Shown here: positions 26,390-34,631 of the stretch, in pieces
How positions within the stretch are numbered: position 1 is the stretch's first letter
Layout of the letters: each line of letters starts with the position of its first letter
Source: Thermaerobacter subterraneus DSM 13965
GTDB lineage: Bacteria; Bacillota; Sulfobacillia; Thermaerobacterales; Thermaerobacteraceae
Direction of reading: 5' to 3'
Assembly: GCF_000183545.2 (NCBI RefSeq)
Contig: NZ_JH976535.1
Coordinates: 386,840-450,839 of the forward strand
Length of the DNA: 64,000 nucleotides
Translations under genes and position numbers: made by a program
The notes under the pieces: generated by a model
What the model was told of the DNA's origin: nothing
The model's input: only the letters and a program-made list of their open reading frames with translations
Database searches by the model: none

Positions 26390-27688
26390 ATGGACGTGAG
26401 CGAGGTCAAGAGCCCGTTGCTGGAGATCGATGAAGTCAAGCGCCTGGTCGACCGGGGACGCCAGCGGGGTGGCGTGCTGACGGAGGATGAGGTCACCGAC
26501 GCCTTGCAGGCTGTCGACCTGGATGCGGATCAGGTGGACGAGGTCTACCAGCTCCTGGAGGACCTGGGCATCGAGGTGGAGACGGGTCCCCGCCGGTCGC
26601 GGAACGGCGCCCGCAACGGGCGGGCGGCGCGCGGTCACCGTACCCGCTCCGGCGATGCCGGCCTGGACGGCATGATGGATGAGGCTGCCCTGGACGGGGT
26701 CGCGGGACTGGATCGACCTGAAGACCTGGACGCAGACACGGCCGGCGGTGGCGAGGCCGGAGACGAGGGCGACCAGGACGCGGCCGCCGAAGGGACCGGC
26801 GTCGACCAGCTGGGCGAGCCCGTCGATGACGAGGACGACCTGTCCATGCCGGATGGCGTCGCCCTCGACGACCCGGTGCGCATGTATCTCAAGGAGATCG
26901 GGCGCATCCCCCTCTTGACGCCGGAACAGGAGATCGAGCTGGCCAAGCGGATCGAGCAGGGCGACGAAGAGGCCAAGCGCAAGCTGATCCAGGCCAACCT
27001 GCGGCTGGTGGTCAGCATTGCCAAGCGCTACGTGGGGCGCGGCATGCTGTTCCTGGACCTGATTCAGGAGGGCAACCTGGGCCTGATCAAGGCGGCGGAG
27101 AAGTTTGATTATCGGAAGGGCTTCAAGTTCAGCACTTATGCCACCTGGTGGATCCGCCAGGCCATCACCCGGGCCATCGCCGATCAGGCCAGGACGATCC
27201 GCATCCCCGTGCACATGGTGGAAACCATCAACAAGCTCATCCGCGTCCAGCGCCAGCTGGTGCAGGAGCTCGGGCGGGAGCCCACGCCGGAGGAGATCGC
27301 CAAGGAGATGGGCATCGAGCCGGAGAAGGTGCGGGAGATCATGAAGATCGCCCAGGAACCCGTATCCCTCGAAACGCCCATCGGCGAGGAAGAGGACAGC
27401 CACCTGGGTGACTTCATCGAGGACGAGGATGCTCTGGCGCCCGCCGAGGCGGCGTCCCAGCTTTTGCTCCGGGAGCAGCTGGAGGATGTGCTCCACACCC
27501 TGACGGACCGCGAGCAGAAGGTCCTGCGGCTGCGTTTCGGCCTGGACGACGGCCGCCAGCGGACGCTGGAGGAAGTGGGCCAGATCTTCGGTGTCACCCG
27601 CGAGCGCATTCGCCAGATCGAGGCCAAGGCGCTGCGGAAGCTGCGGCATCCGTCCCGCAGCAAGAAGCTGAAGGACTACCTGGAATGA
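26390..27688 (+). CDS. rpoD: Primary RNA polymerase sigma factor (sigma A)
   Basis: This 432-residue protein carries region 1.1 at the N-terminus (ideally placed acidic and helical segments, residues 1-65), then an acidic Gly/Asp-rich spacer (residues 65-160). Region 1.2 begins [21 protein letters not shown]. Region 2 contains [22 protein letters not shown] and [22 protein letters not shown], the -10 binding helix. Regions 3 ([16 protein letters not shown]) and 4 ([30 protein letters not shown]), the -35 reader, are intact. ATG 26390 has a GGGGGGAG site. It recognises the TTGACA/TATAAT-type promoters expected here. Confidence 0.97.
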   Translation: MDVSEVKSPLLEIDEVKRLVDRGRQRGGVLTEDEVTDALQAVDLDADQVDEVYQLLEDLGIEVETGPRRSRNGARNGRAARGHRTRSGDAGLDGMMDEAALDGVAGLDRPEDLDADTAGGGEAGDEGDQDAAAEGTGVDQLGEPVDDEDDLSMPDGVALDDPVRMYLKEIGRIPLLTPEQEIELAKRIEQGDEEAKRKLIQANLRLVVSIAKRYVGRGMLFLDLIQEGNLGLIKAAEKFDYRKGFKFSTYATWWIRQAITRAIADQARTIRIPVHMVETINKLIRVQRQLVQELGREPTPEEIAKEMGIEPEKVREIMKIAQEPVSLETPIGEEEDSHLGDFIEDEDALAPAEAASQLLLREQLEDVLHTLTDREQKVLRLRFGLDDGRQRTLEEVGQIFGVTRERIRQIEAKALRKLRHPSRSKKLKDYLE

Positions 27689-27753
27689 GGCGGCGGCTCG
27701 CGCCGGCGATGCCAGTCCATCCCATTCCGGGGCCAGTTAAGTACGTTCACGAA

Positions 27754-27790
27754 ACGAGGAGGGGTAGGTCAAGAGCCTACCCCTCCTCGT
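27754..27790. terminator. Terminator after rpoD
   Basis: ACGAGGAGGGGTAGG (27754-27768) and CCTACCCCTCCTCGT (27776-27790) form a perfect 15-bp stem with a 7-nt loop, 65 bp after the rpoD stop. It lacks a T-run and faces the minus-strand GNAT gene, so it may work both ways. Confidence 0.75.
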
Positions 27791-27905
27791 CTGGCCGAGT
27801 CATGATTTGTGCAACCTGACTTGGAAGGAACCTTCCGCCGGGTGACCGAGAGAGGAACCACCGATCCGGAGCGCGGGCTGCCCGCAGGCAAGCGCCATGC
27901 TTTGG

Positions 27906-28370
27906 CTACGGGCGCAGCCGCTTTTCCAAGATCAGCTTCGGCTCGCCCTGCTCGTCCACGTAGACGCCGATGATGTCGAATCCGTGGCGCAGGTTCAGGA
28001 TCAACATGTCGCGCCACTTGTTCTTCGTGGTGGTGCGGATGGTACCGTAGCCCTGTTCTCGACACCAGGCGTGTTGTCGACGCATCAGCTCGCTGGCGAT
28101 GCCCCGCCGGCGGAAGCCGGGCGACACCGCCCCCACCCAGCTGTAGAAGTGGCCGGGTTTCCGCTCGTAGCCAATCTTGTAACCCACCACCTGTTGCCCC
28201 GCCATTGCCACCAAGGTCAGAAGGCGGTGCCTTTTGATTGCTTCCTGCAGCAGGCGATCCGCTTGGCCATCACCGAAGACCAGCTGGTGCAGCCGCAAAA
28301 GACCGGTCAGGACGTCGCCATTGGGGAGGCCATCAAACTGCCGGTATTCGACGGAGGGATCGGGTTCCAT
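27906..28370 (-). CDS. GNAT-family N-acetyltransferase
   Basis: This is a 154-residue protein. The acetyl-CoA binding motif A is visible as SWVGAVSPGFRRRGIASELMRRQHAWC (R/Q-x-x-G-x-G/A type), followed by YGTIRTTTKNKWRDMLILNLRHGFDIIG, typical of GNAT proteins with a beta-bulge and the NLRHGF segment. The substrate is unknown; homologous small GNATs modify amines or protein N-termini. The start ATG at 28370 is chosen for its AGGAGATT site; longer upstream extensions of the frame are low complexity. It stands alone, convergent with rpoD. Confidence 0.85.
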   Translation of the reverse strand: MEPDPSVEYRQFDGLPNGDVLTGLLRLHQLVFGDGQADRLLQEAIKRHRLLTLVAMAGQQVVGYKIGYERKPGHFYSWVGAVSPGFRRRGIASELMRRQHAWCREQGYGTIRTTTKNKWRDMLILNLRHGFDIIGVYVDEQGEPKLILEKRLRP

Positions 28371-28668
28371 GACTGAATCTCCTCTACACCGGCCACCTTG
28401 GCGTGCGACCTGATGCGACGCCAGTATGCCACGGCCGCGGGCATAGGGCAACGCTGCCGGCCCGGGCCGATCAGCCCGTGGACCGGCGAGGAGTACCCGC
28501 CCGGCCCCGAAGCCTGCCGGCCCCGGTGGCCCCCGACGGCTCCCGGTCATGGGGCCGGGTGGGCTCGCTGGGGTGGACTTCGGGGACGAGGTTGCCTTGG
28601 CAGGGCCTGCCCAGCGGAAGGGGAAAACAGAAACCGGCAAGGGACGGGAAAGGGGAGGCGGCATCCCA

Positions 28669-29706
28669 GTGAAGGCCTGGCAGCTGCTGCGGCCTGCCGA
28701 TGCCCGGGCGGCCCCCCTGTGCCTGGTGGAGGTTCCGGAGCCCGAGCCGGGACCGGGGGAGATCCGCCTGCGGGTGCGGGCCTGCGGCGTGTGTCTTACG
28801 GACGTGCATGTGGCGGAGGGTGACCTGGTGGCGCCCGCCTACCCCGTGACCCCCGGCCACCAGGTGGTGGGGATCGTCGAGGCCGTGGGCCCCGGCGTGG
28901 AAGGCGTTCGCCCCGGGGAGCGGCGGGGGGCCTACTGGCTGCACCGGGCGTGCGGGCATTGCGAGGCGTGCCGCCGCGGCGACGAGAACCTCTGCTCCTA
29001 CGCCCGGTTCACCGGCCTCCATGCGCCGGGCGGCTTCGCCCAGGCCATGGCGGTTCCGGCGGCCTACACCGTCCCGATCCCGCCGGGCTACGACGACGCC
29101 ACGGCGGCGCCCCTGCTCTGCGCGGGCGTCATCGGTTACCGGGCCTTGCGGCTCAGCGGCCTGCAGCCGGGGGAGCGGCTGGCCCTGTTCGGCTTCGGTG
29201 CGTCGGCCCACCTGGTGCTGCAGGTGGCGCGCCACCAGGGCTCCCAGGTGGTGGTCTTCACCCGCAGCCCGGCCCACCGGGAACTGGCCCGGCAGCTGGG
29301 CGCCATGTGGGCGGGGGGTGCCGAGGTCCTGGCGCAGGAAGAGGCGGCAGGGCCCGTTCCTCCTGCCTGTGACCGGGCCATTGTCTTCGCCCCGGCCGGC
29401 GAGCTGGTGCCCCTGGCGTTGCGGGCGGTGCGGCCGGGGGGCACCGTGGTCATCAACGCGGTCCACATGACGGACATTCCTTCGTTCCCCTACCGGCTCT
29501 TGCACGGGGAGCGGGTCCTGCGGACCGTGGCCCACGTGACCCGCCGGGACGCCGAGGAGTTCATGGCGGTGGCGGCTTCGGTGCCCCTCCAGGTGGCCGT
29601 CCAGCGCTACCCCTTCGAGCAGGCCAACCAGGCTCTGGCGGCCGTCAAGGAGAGCCGGGTCCGCGGTGCGGCCGTCCTGGTATTGGACGAACCCGCCGGC
29701 CGGTGA
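28669..29706 (+). CDS. Zinc-dependent alcohol dehydrogenase-family protein
   Basis: This 345-residue medium-chain dehydrogenase/reductase has the GroES-like catalytic domain with zinc ligands in CGVCLTDVHVAEGD and TPGHQVVGIVEAVG, and the structural zinc site CGHCEACRRGDENLC. The cofactor domain carries LALFGFGASAHLVLQVA, a less common form of the GxGxxG loop seen in a subfamily of bacterial zinc ADHs. The end PFEQANQALAAVKESRVRGAAVL is family-typical. The substrate alcohol or aldehyde is unknown. GTG 28669 follows GGGGAGG; the frame is open further upstream but without family similarity. Confidence 0.88.
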   Translation: MKAWQLLRPADARAAPLCLVEVPEPEPGPGEIRLRVRACGVCLTDVHVAEGDLVAPAYPVTPGHQVVGIVEAVGPGVEGVRPGERRGAYWLHRACGHCEACRRGDENLCSYARFTGLHAPGGFAQAMAVPAAYTVPIPPGYDDATAAPLLCAGVIGYRALRLSGLQPGERLALFGFGASAHLVLQVARHQGSQVVVFTRSPAHRELARQLGAMWAGGAEVLAQEEAAGPVPPACDRAIVFAPAGELVPLALRAVRPGGTVVINAVHMTDIPSFPYRLLHGERVLRTVAHVTRRDAEEFMAVAASVPLQVAVQRYPFEQANQALAAVKESRVRGAAVLVLDEPAGR

Positions 29707-29890
29707 GGGGGCCCGCCGGTCCACAGCCGGGCCACGGGGAGACGGCCAGCGCGCACCGGTCGATCGGGGGCCGGCAAGCCACCGGCGGTCATCAGGTAGC
29801 CCCGGAACCCGGACAGCCGGCTGGGGTGGCACCAGGCCGGTCCCTGCGAACCAGGACGGATCCGGGGCCCCCGGGAGAGGAGCTGGCACC

Positions 29891-30997
29891 ATGGTGGCGG
29901 TAGCGGACGCCCAGGACGCCCAGGGGGACGGGCGGGAGCGTGCCGGGAGGCTGTCCCTTCAGGAGGTCTGGCCCGGCGTGTACCGCGTTCCCATCCCCAT
30001 CCCGGCGCCTCTGCGCGAGGTCAATGCCTATGCCCTCCGCGGTCCCCACGGCTGGACCCTGGTGGATACCGGGTTCCACACCCCGGAGGCCGAAGCCCGC
30101 TGGAATCAGGCCTTTCACCGGCTGGGCATCGGCCCCGGTGATGTGGAGGCCGTCTTCGTCACCCATTTCCATCCCGACCACTTCGGCGCCGCGGGGTGGC
30201 TGCAGCAGCGCACGGGAGCGCCGGTCCTGATGCACGACCGGGAACTCGAGCTGGCCCGGCGCATCTGGCGGCCGGCCGCTGTCGACGGCTACAACGCCTT
30301 TGCCGCCCGGCACGGGGTTCCGGATGAACTGGCCGCCCCTCTGGCCCAGCGCCGGGCCCGGATCGTCTCCTGGGTGGATCCCCAACCTCAGGTGACGCCG
30401 GTGCGGGAAGGGGAGGAGCTGCGCCTGGGCGGGCGGCGGTGGCAGGTCCTCTGGACGCCGGGCCACACCGACGGCCTGGTGGTCCTCTGGCAGCCGGACG
30501 AGGGCCTCTTGCTGGCGGACGACATGGTCCTTCCCGATATCTCTCCCAACATCTCCGCCGGCCCCCAGGCGACCCCCAATCCCCTGGGCCGGTATCTGGA
30601 CTCGCTCGGGCAGGTGGGGCGGCTCCCGGCGCGGCGGGTTCTGCCGGGGCACCGGGCTCCCTTCGACGATCTGGCCGGACGGTGCCGGGAACTGGCCGAA
30701 CACCACCGCCGCCGGCTGGAGGAGGTCGAAGCCATCGTCGCTGCGGGCGGGCCCGTGACGGCCTGGCAGGTGGCCGGGCAGTTGTTCGGGCGGGTCATGG
30801 ATACCCTGGCCAACGTGGAGTTCGCCCTGGGAGAGACGGTGGCGCACCTGGACTACCTGGTGGAACAGGGCCGGCTGGCGGTGGTGGAGGCCGGGGACGA
30901 AGCCGCGGCCCTTGGCGGCAAAGAGGACGCGGAGCCCGGCCCCCGGGACGGGAGCCGGGCTTCCGTGCCGCGCCTGATGTACGAGAAGGGGCGATGA
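29891..30997 (+). CDS. Metallo-beta-lactamase-fold hydrolase
   Basis: This 368-residue protein has the di-metal motif THFHPDHFGAAGW (HxHxDH), a second ligand in LWTPGHTDGLVVLW, the Asp in LLLADDMVLPDI, and RVLPGHRAPFDD. The C-terminal helical region (HHRRRLEEVEAIVAAGGPVTAWQVAGQLFG) resembles the winged-helix-like tail of LACTB2-type or acyl-CoA-acting MBL proteins common in fatty-acid and aromatic degradation clusters. The substrate is not predictable. ATG 29891 follows GGAGAGGAG. It probably shares a transcript with the ADH gene upstream (184-bp gap). Confidence 0.85.
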   Translation: MVAVADAQDAQGDGRERAGRLSLQEVWPGVYRVPIPIPAPLREVNAYALRGPHGWTLVDTGFHTPEAEARWNQAFHRLGIGPGDVEAVFVTHFHPDHFGAAGWLQQRTGAPVLMHDRELELARRIWRPAAVDGYNAFAARHGVPDELAAPLAQRRARIVSWVDPQPQVTPVREGEELRLGGRRWQVLWTPGHTDGLVVLWQPDEGLLLADDMVLPDISPNISAGPQATPNPLGRYLDSLGQVGRLPARRVLPGHRAPFDDLAGRCRELAEHHRRRLEEVEAIVAAGGPVTAWQVAGQLFGRVMDTLANVEFALGETVAHLDYLVEQGRLAVVEAGDEAAALGGKEDAEPGPRDGSRASVPRLMYEKGR

Positions 30998-31015
30998 AAG
31001 AGCGAGAAGGAAGAA

Positions 31016-31045
31016 CCGGCCGCGACCGGTGCACCGCGCGGCCGG
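31016..31045. terminator. Hairpin between convergent genes
   Basis: CCGGCCGCG (31016-31024) pairs with CGCGGCCGG (31037-31045). It lies between the MBL gene (plus) and the transaminase fusion (minus), placed to terminate both. Confidence 0.6.
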
Positions 31046-31066
31046 CTCTGCGGCCGGGGCCGGGTT

Positions 31067-33727
31067 CTACCGCGCCGCCGTGCCCAGGGCGGAGCGGGCG
31101 GCCAGCACCCGCTCCCAGGCTTCGGCCGGCAGGGGGCGGTCGAAGCTGCGCAGCTCGGCCAGGCGGAACCCGTGCTGGCGGGCCAGGTCCTTCAGCCAGA
31201 GGATGGTCTCCAGGTTGAGGTCGGCCCCCAGGCTGGTGTGCCGGTAGTGGTGCTCCAGGGCCAGCATCATGGTCTCCGCCATGCAGGCATAGACCAGGCC
31301 GCGTTCGAAGCCGAAGTTCCACCCCATGGACGGCCGGCCGGGCACCTCGATGACGCCGCCGTCGATCACCAGCACGTCGGGCCGGGCATCGCCCACCTCC
31401 CGGCTGACGTTGGGCGGCCGGCTCAGGTCGCACACCACCGCTCCGAACTTCACGTTGCGCGGCGTGACCAGGTGGGCGGTGCTGCTGGTGGCGGTCACCA
31501 CCACGTCGGCCTGGGGCAGCATGGCGTCCAGGTCCGTGGTGACGACCAGGGGGCACCGCCCTGCCGCCAGCCAGGCTTCCAGCCGGGGGAGGAAGGCCTC
31601 GGCGGGTTCTGCGGGATCGGGCCAGCCGCCGAATTCCACCAGGACCTGCGCCAGCGGGCCCAGGGGCCGGCCCGAGGCCGCCAGGCTCAGCACGTGGCGG
31701 GCCAGATCGGCCGCCACCCGCAGCAGCCGCCGCCGGCTCTGCTCGGGCCGGGCCGGGTTGCCGATCAGCACCAGCCGGCGCACCTCACCGGCCAGCAGCA
31801 GGGCCGTCGCCCGCCCGATGGCGCCCGTGGCGCCCACCACGGCCACGGTTCCCTGGCCAAGGGGGAAGCCCAGCCGGCGGCTGGCTTCGGCAATGGCCTC
31901 CACGGCCGCCACCACGGTGAAGCTGTTGCCGGTGGTCAGGGCGACGCCGGCGTCCCGCAGGTGCAGCCCGCCCCGGGTGACCACCGAGGTGTAGGCGCCC
32001 AGCCCGACGATCCGGGCGCCGTTCTCGCGGGCCAGTTCGATGGCTTCCTCGATCTCCGCCACCGCCTCCGCCTGGGGCATGGCCAGGAACTCGTCGGCGG
32101 TGCGGGGGACGGCGTAGAACTCGCCGTAGGCGGTGGCCCCGGCCGCCGAGACCACCCGGGTCCGGCCGATGCGGAAGGGCTTGAGGAGGTGATTCCAACG
32201 ACCGGCCAGCTCTTCCAGCTCCGCCCGGCTGAAGGCGGCCAGGCTGGGATCAAACTCCGGGTAGTTCTCCAGGTCGACGGGATGAACCAGGAAGGCAAAG
32301 CGCCCTTCCCGGGGATCGCCGCTGGGGGCCACCGCCTCTTCCGGCTCGCGGGAGCGAACCGCCAGGAGGGCAGGCTGGTGGCGGGCGGGCCGGTCCACGG
32401 CCTGCCCGGTCGTCGCCTGCGGGCTGACCAGGTGCCGGAGCAGGGCAGCGGTGTCATCCCGGTCGATGAGTTCCACCACCCGCTCGATGGCGGCCAGGGC
32501 GTAGTCGCACTCCGCCCGGGTGGCGATGAGGGGCGGCTCGATGCGGATCACGTCGGCACCGTTCAGGGTCGGGGCGACCCGCAACCCCTCCACGTTGAGC
32601 AGGTACGAGGCGATGACCGGGGTGAGCAGCTCCTGCTCGCCCATCACTCCCAGCAGGTTGCCGGGGAAGGCCTCCCGGTCGACCCCGAACTGGATGCCCA
32701 GCATGAACCCCCGCCCCCGCACCTCCCGGATCACCCGGGGATGGCGCCGCTGGATGGCCAGCAGGCCCTGCCGCAGGTACTCGCCGGTCTCGGCCACGTG
32801 GCGGACCAGGGCCTGTTCGTCCCGGGTCAGGAGGTCCAGGGCGGCCAGGCCGGCCCGGCAGGCCAGGGTGTTGCCCGCGAAGGTCGAGGAGTGCTTGGTG
32901 GCGAACTCTTCTGTATACACCTCTTCGGTGCACAGCACGGCGCCGATGGGCATGAGGCCGCCGCCCAGGGCCTTTGCCAGGGTGATGGCGTCGGGTGTGA
33001 CGCCTTCCGCCTGGCAGGCGAAGAGCACGCCCGTACGGCCCAGCCCCGTCTGCACCTCATCGGCGATGAACAGCACCCCGTGGCGCCGGCACACCTCCCG
33101 GGCCTCGCGCAGGTAGCCGGGAGGCGGCACCACGATGCCGCCCTCGCCCTGGATCGGCTCGACCAGGAAAGCGGCGTACTCGCCCGGCCGGGCCGCCAGC
33201 GCCCGCTCCAGGGCCTCCAGGTCGCCGTAGGGCACCTTGTCGAAGCCCTCGGCCGGGGCGAAGAAGGCGTCCTGATAGGCTGCCCGGTGGGTGGCGGAGA
33301 GGGCACCGAAGGTCTTGCCGTGAAAGCCGTTGTCCGTGGAGAGGATCCGCGGCCGGCCGGTGGCCGCCCGGGCCAGCTTGATGGCCGCTTCCACCGCTTC
33401 GGCACCGCTGTTGGCAAAGGTCACGTAGCGCAGTCCCGGCGGCGCCACCTCGATCAGCCGCCGGGCCAGCTCGCCGGCGGCATTCAAGAAGGACGGCTGG
33501 ACGAAGGACGGCTCGCCGCGGTGGCGCGCCTCTTCCAGCGCCGCCCAGATCTCCGGCGGGTTGAAGCCGAAGGGCAGCGCGCCGTAGGCGGCGACGAAGT
33601 CCAGATAACGGCGGCCCTGGTCGTCCCAGAGCCAGCAGCCCTCGCCCCGGACAAACCGCTTGTCCATCTGGATCTGCTCGAGGAGCTCGGCCAGGTGGGG
33701 GTTGACATACTGCCGGAAAGGATGCAT
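31067..33727 (-). CDS. Fusion of class III PLP transaminase and acyl-ACP-reductase-like domain
   Basis: This is an 886-residue protein. Residues 1-430 are a class III aminotransferase: cofactor residues in TFANSGAEAVEAAIK, FIADEVQTGLGR (D223) and TLAKALGGG (Schiff-base K252), and FAGNTLACRAGLAALD. After a 50-residue linker, residues 480-886 resemble the cyanobacterial long-chain acyl-ACP reductase: VGLGAYTSVVTRGG, TTGNSFTVVAAVEAI, Rossmann VAVVGATGAIGRA, LPQADVVVTATSS, VIDGGVIEVPG, and VYACMAETMML, where Cys815 matches the acyl-enzyme cysteine. Such reductases make aldehydes from acyl thioesters and transaminases interconvert aldehydes and amines, so a coupled acyl-thioester/aldehyde/amine enzyme is plausible but inferred. 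Saccharopine-type reductase is the alternative. ATG 33727 has a GGAGGG site. The HTH gene lies 98 bp upstream. Confidence 0.85.
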   Translation of the reverse strand: MHPFRQYVNPHLAELLEQIQMDKRFVRGEGCWLWDDQGRRYLDFVAAYGALPFGFNPPEIWAALEEARHRGEPSFVQPSFLNAAGELARRLIEVAPPGLRYVTFANSGAEAVEAAIKLARAATGRPRILSTDNGFHGKTFGALSATHRAAYQDAFFAPAEGFDKVPYGDLEALERALAARPGEYAAFLVEPIQGEGGIVVPPPGYLREAREVCRRHGVLFIADEVQTGLGRTGVLFACQAEGVTPDAITLAKALGGGLMPIGAVLCTEEVYTEEFATKHSSTFAGNTLACRAGLAALDLLTRDEQALVRHVAETGEYLRQGLLAIQRRHPRVIREVRGRGFMLGIQFGVDREAFPGNLLGVMGEQELLTPVIASYLLNVEGLRVAPTLNGADVIRIEPPLIATRAECDYALAAIERVVELIDRDDTAALLRHLVSPQATTGQAVDRPARHQPALLAVRSREPEEAVAPSGDPREGRFAFLVHPVDLENYPEFDPSLAAFSRAELEELAGRWNHLLKPFRIGRTRVVSAAGATAYGEFYAVPRTADEFLAMPQAEAVAEIEEAIELARENGARIVGLGAYTSVVTRGGLHLRDAGVALTTGNSFTVVAAVEAIAEASRRLGFPLGQGTVAVVGATGAIGRATALLLAGEVRRLVLIGNPARPEQSRRRLLRVAADLARHVLSLAASGRPLGPLAQVLVEFGGWPDPAEPAEAFLPRLEAWLAAGRCPLVVTTDLDAMLPQADVVVTATSSTAHLVTPRNVKFGAVVCDLSRPPNVSREVGDARPDVLVIDGGVIEVPGRPSMGWNFGFERGLVYACMAETMMLALEHHYRHTSLGADLNLETILWLKDLARQHGFRLAELRSFDRPLPAEAWERVLAARSALGTAAR

Positions 33728-33825
33728 CCGGTGCCCTCCAATCCCGAAGAACCGTCTCCAGCTTGGAACGCTCTCCAGCCGGGTGCGCTCAGCCGGTGCG
33801 CCAGCCGCTCCAGCCGGTGCGCCAG

Positions 33826-34389
33826 CTAGGGAGCGGGCTCGCGCCCGCCGCGGTCGTCCCGCGGTAGCCGCAGCTGCCGGATCAGCTGGCGAATGGCTTC
33901 AGGGTCGACGAACCGGTCCTCGGTGATGGGCGACGTGCCGATCTGGATGCCCGTCACCCGGTCCGGCCCCAGGAGCGCTTCGACCAGCCGGATCCGCATG
34001 TCCGAGCCCAGGAAGATCAAGTGGTCCAGTTCCCGGGCGCGGGCGATGAGGGCCATGAGATCGTTGAGCAGGGCGGCGCCGCTGCGTTCCCCGATGAAGC
34101 GCCGGCGCTCCTCCTCGGTGAGCAGCCAGACGAAGTCGACACCCTCGCTGCGCGCCACGTCTTCCAGCGCCTCGCGGTTCCCTACGGGGAAGCCCACCAG
34201 GCCCAGCTTATGGCCCCGCCGCACCTCCCCCAGGCTTTCCAGGCGGGAGACCAGGGTCCGGTCGATGCCCAGCTCATGGGCCACGTCCTGCTGGGAGAGG
34301 CCGGAGGCGCGCAGCTCCAGGATGCGGTCGACCATCCGGTAGATCCGCTGCCGGTCGATCACCTTTTCGCCGACGCGCACCAGTTCCAC
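33826..34389 (-). CDS. HTH transcriptional regulator upstream of the transaminase fusion
   Basis: This is a 187-residue protein. Residues 12-55 (RIYRMVDRILELRASGLSQQDVAHELGIDRTLVSRLESLGEV) form a Cro/C1-type helix-turn-helix. The remaining 125 residues (KLGLVGFPVGNREALEDVARSEGVDFVWLLTEEE, then LDHLIFLGSDMRIRLVEALLG) are an alpha/beta domain I do not recognise, presumably for a ligand. GTG 34389 is chosen because the family-like part starts there and a near-perfect palindrome sits 28 bp upstream. The same strand and a 98-bp gap suggest it forms an operon with the transaminase fusion and controls it. Confidence 0.75.
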   Translation of the reverse strand: MELVRVGEKVIDRQRIYRMVDRILELRASGLSQQDVAHELGIDRTLVSRLESLGEVRRGHKLGLVGFPVGNREALEDVARSEGVDFVWLLTEEERRRFIGERSGAALLNDLMALIARARELDHLIFLGSDMRIRLVEALLGPDRVTGIQIGTSPITEDRFVDPEAIRQLIRQLRLPRDDRGGREPAP

Positions 34390-34417
34390 GCCTGCGCCCC
34401 CCGCCGCCGCCCGCCCT

Positions 34418-34452
34418 TGTGCACAAATATGCGCACAGTCACCCTGAGTATA
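34418..34452 (-). promoter_or_regulatory. Operator palindrome and -10 box of the regulator gene
   Basis: TGTGCACAAATATGCGCACA (34418-34437) matches its reverse complement at most positions, with perfect TGTGC/GCACA arms. A -10 TATACT is read on the minus strand at 34452-34447, placing the palindrome just downstream of the expected transcription start. A repressor bound there, most simply the adjacent HTH protein, would block its own operon. The -35 (TACCCA, minus strand near 34475) is weak. Confidence 0.6.
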
Positions 34453-34631
34453 GCGCAGGACGGTGGTCCTGGGTATGCCTTTAGGGCGTGTCCGCACCGG
34501 CCCCGTGCTCCGGCCGGCCCGGTACTGGTCAGGCCCTGCGCTCAAGTCATGACCGCGGTCACTACCAGCGTGCTGCCATCCCCTCTACCATCGGAACCGG
34601 CGTGAACCCACAGCCGGGGAGTGAAGCGACC

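Noticed and set aside
31172-33829. Long open frame on the plus strand opposite the transaminase fusion
   Set aside because: It is antisense to a gene with clear motifs; composition (Gly, Gln, His, Arg) is typical of antisense frames in GC-rich DNA.
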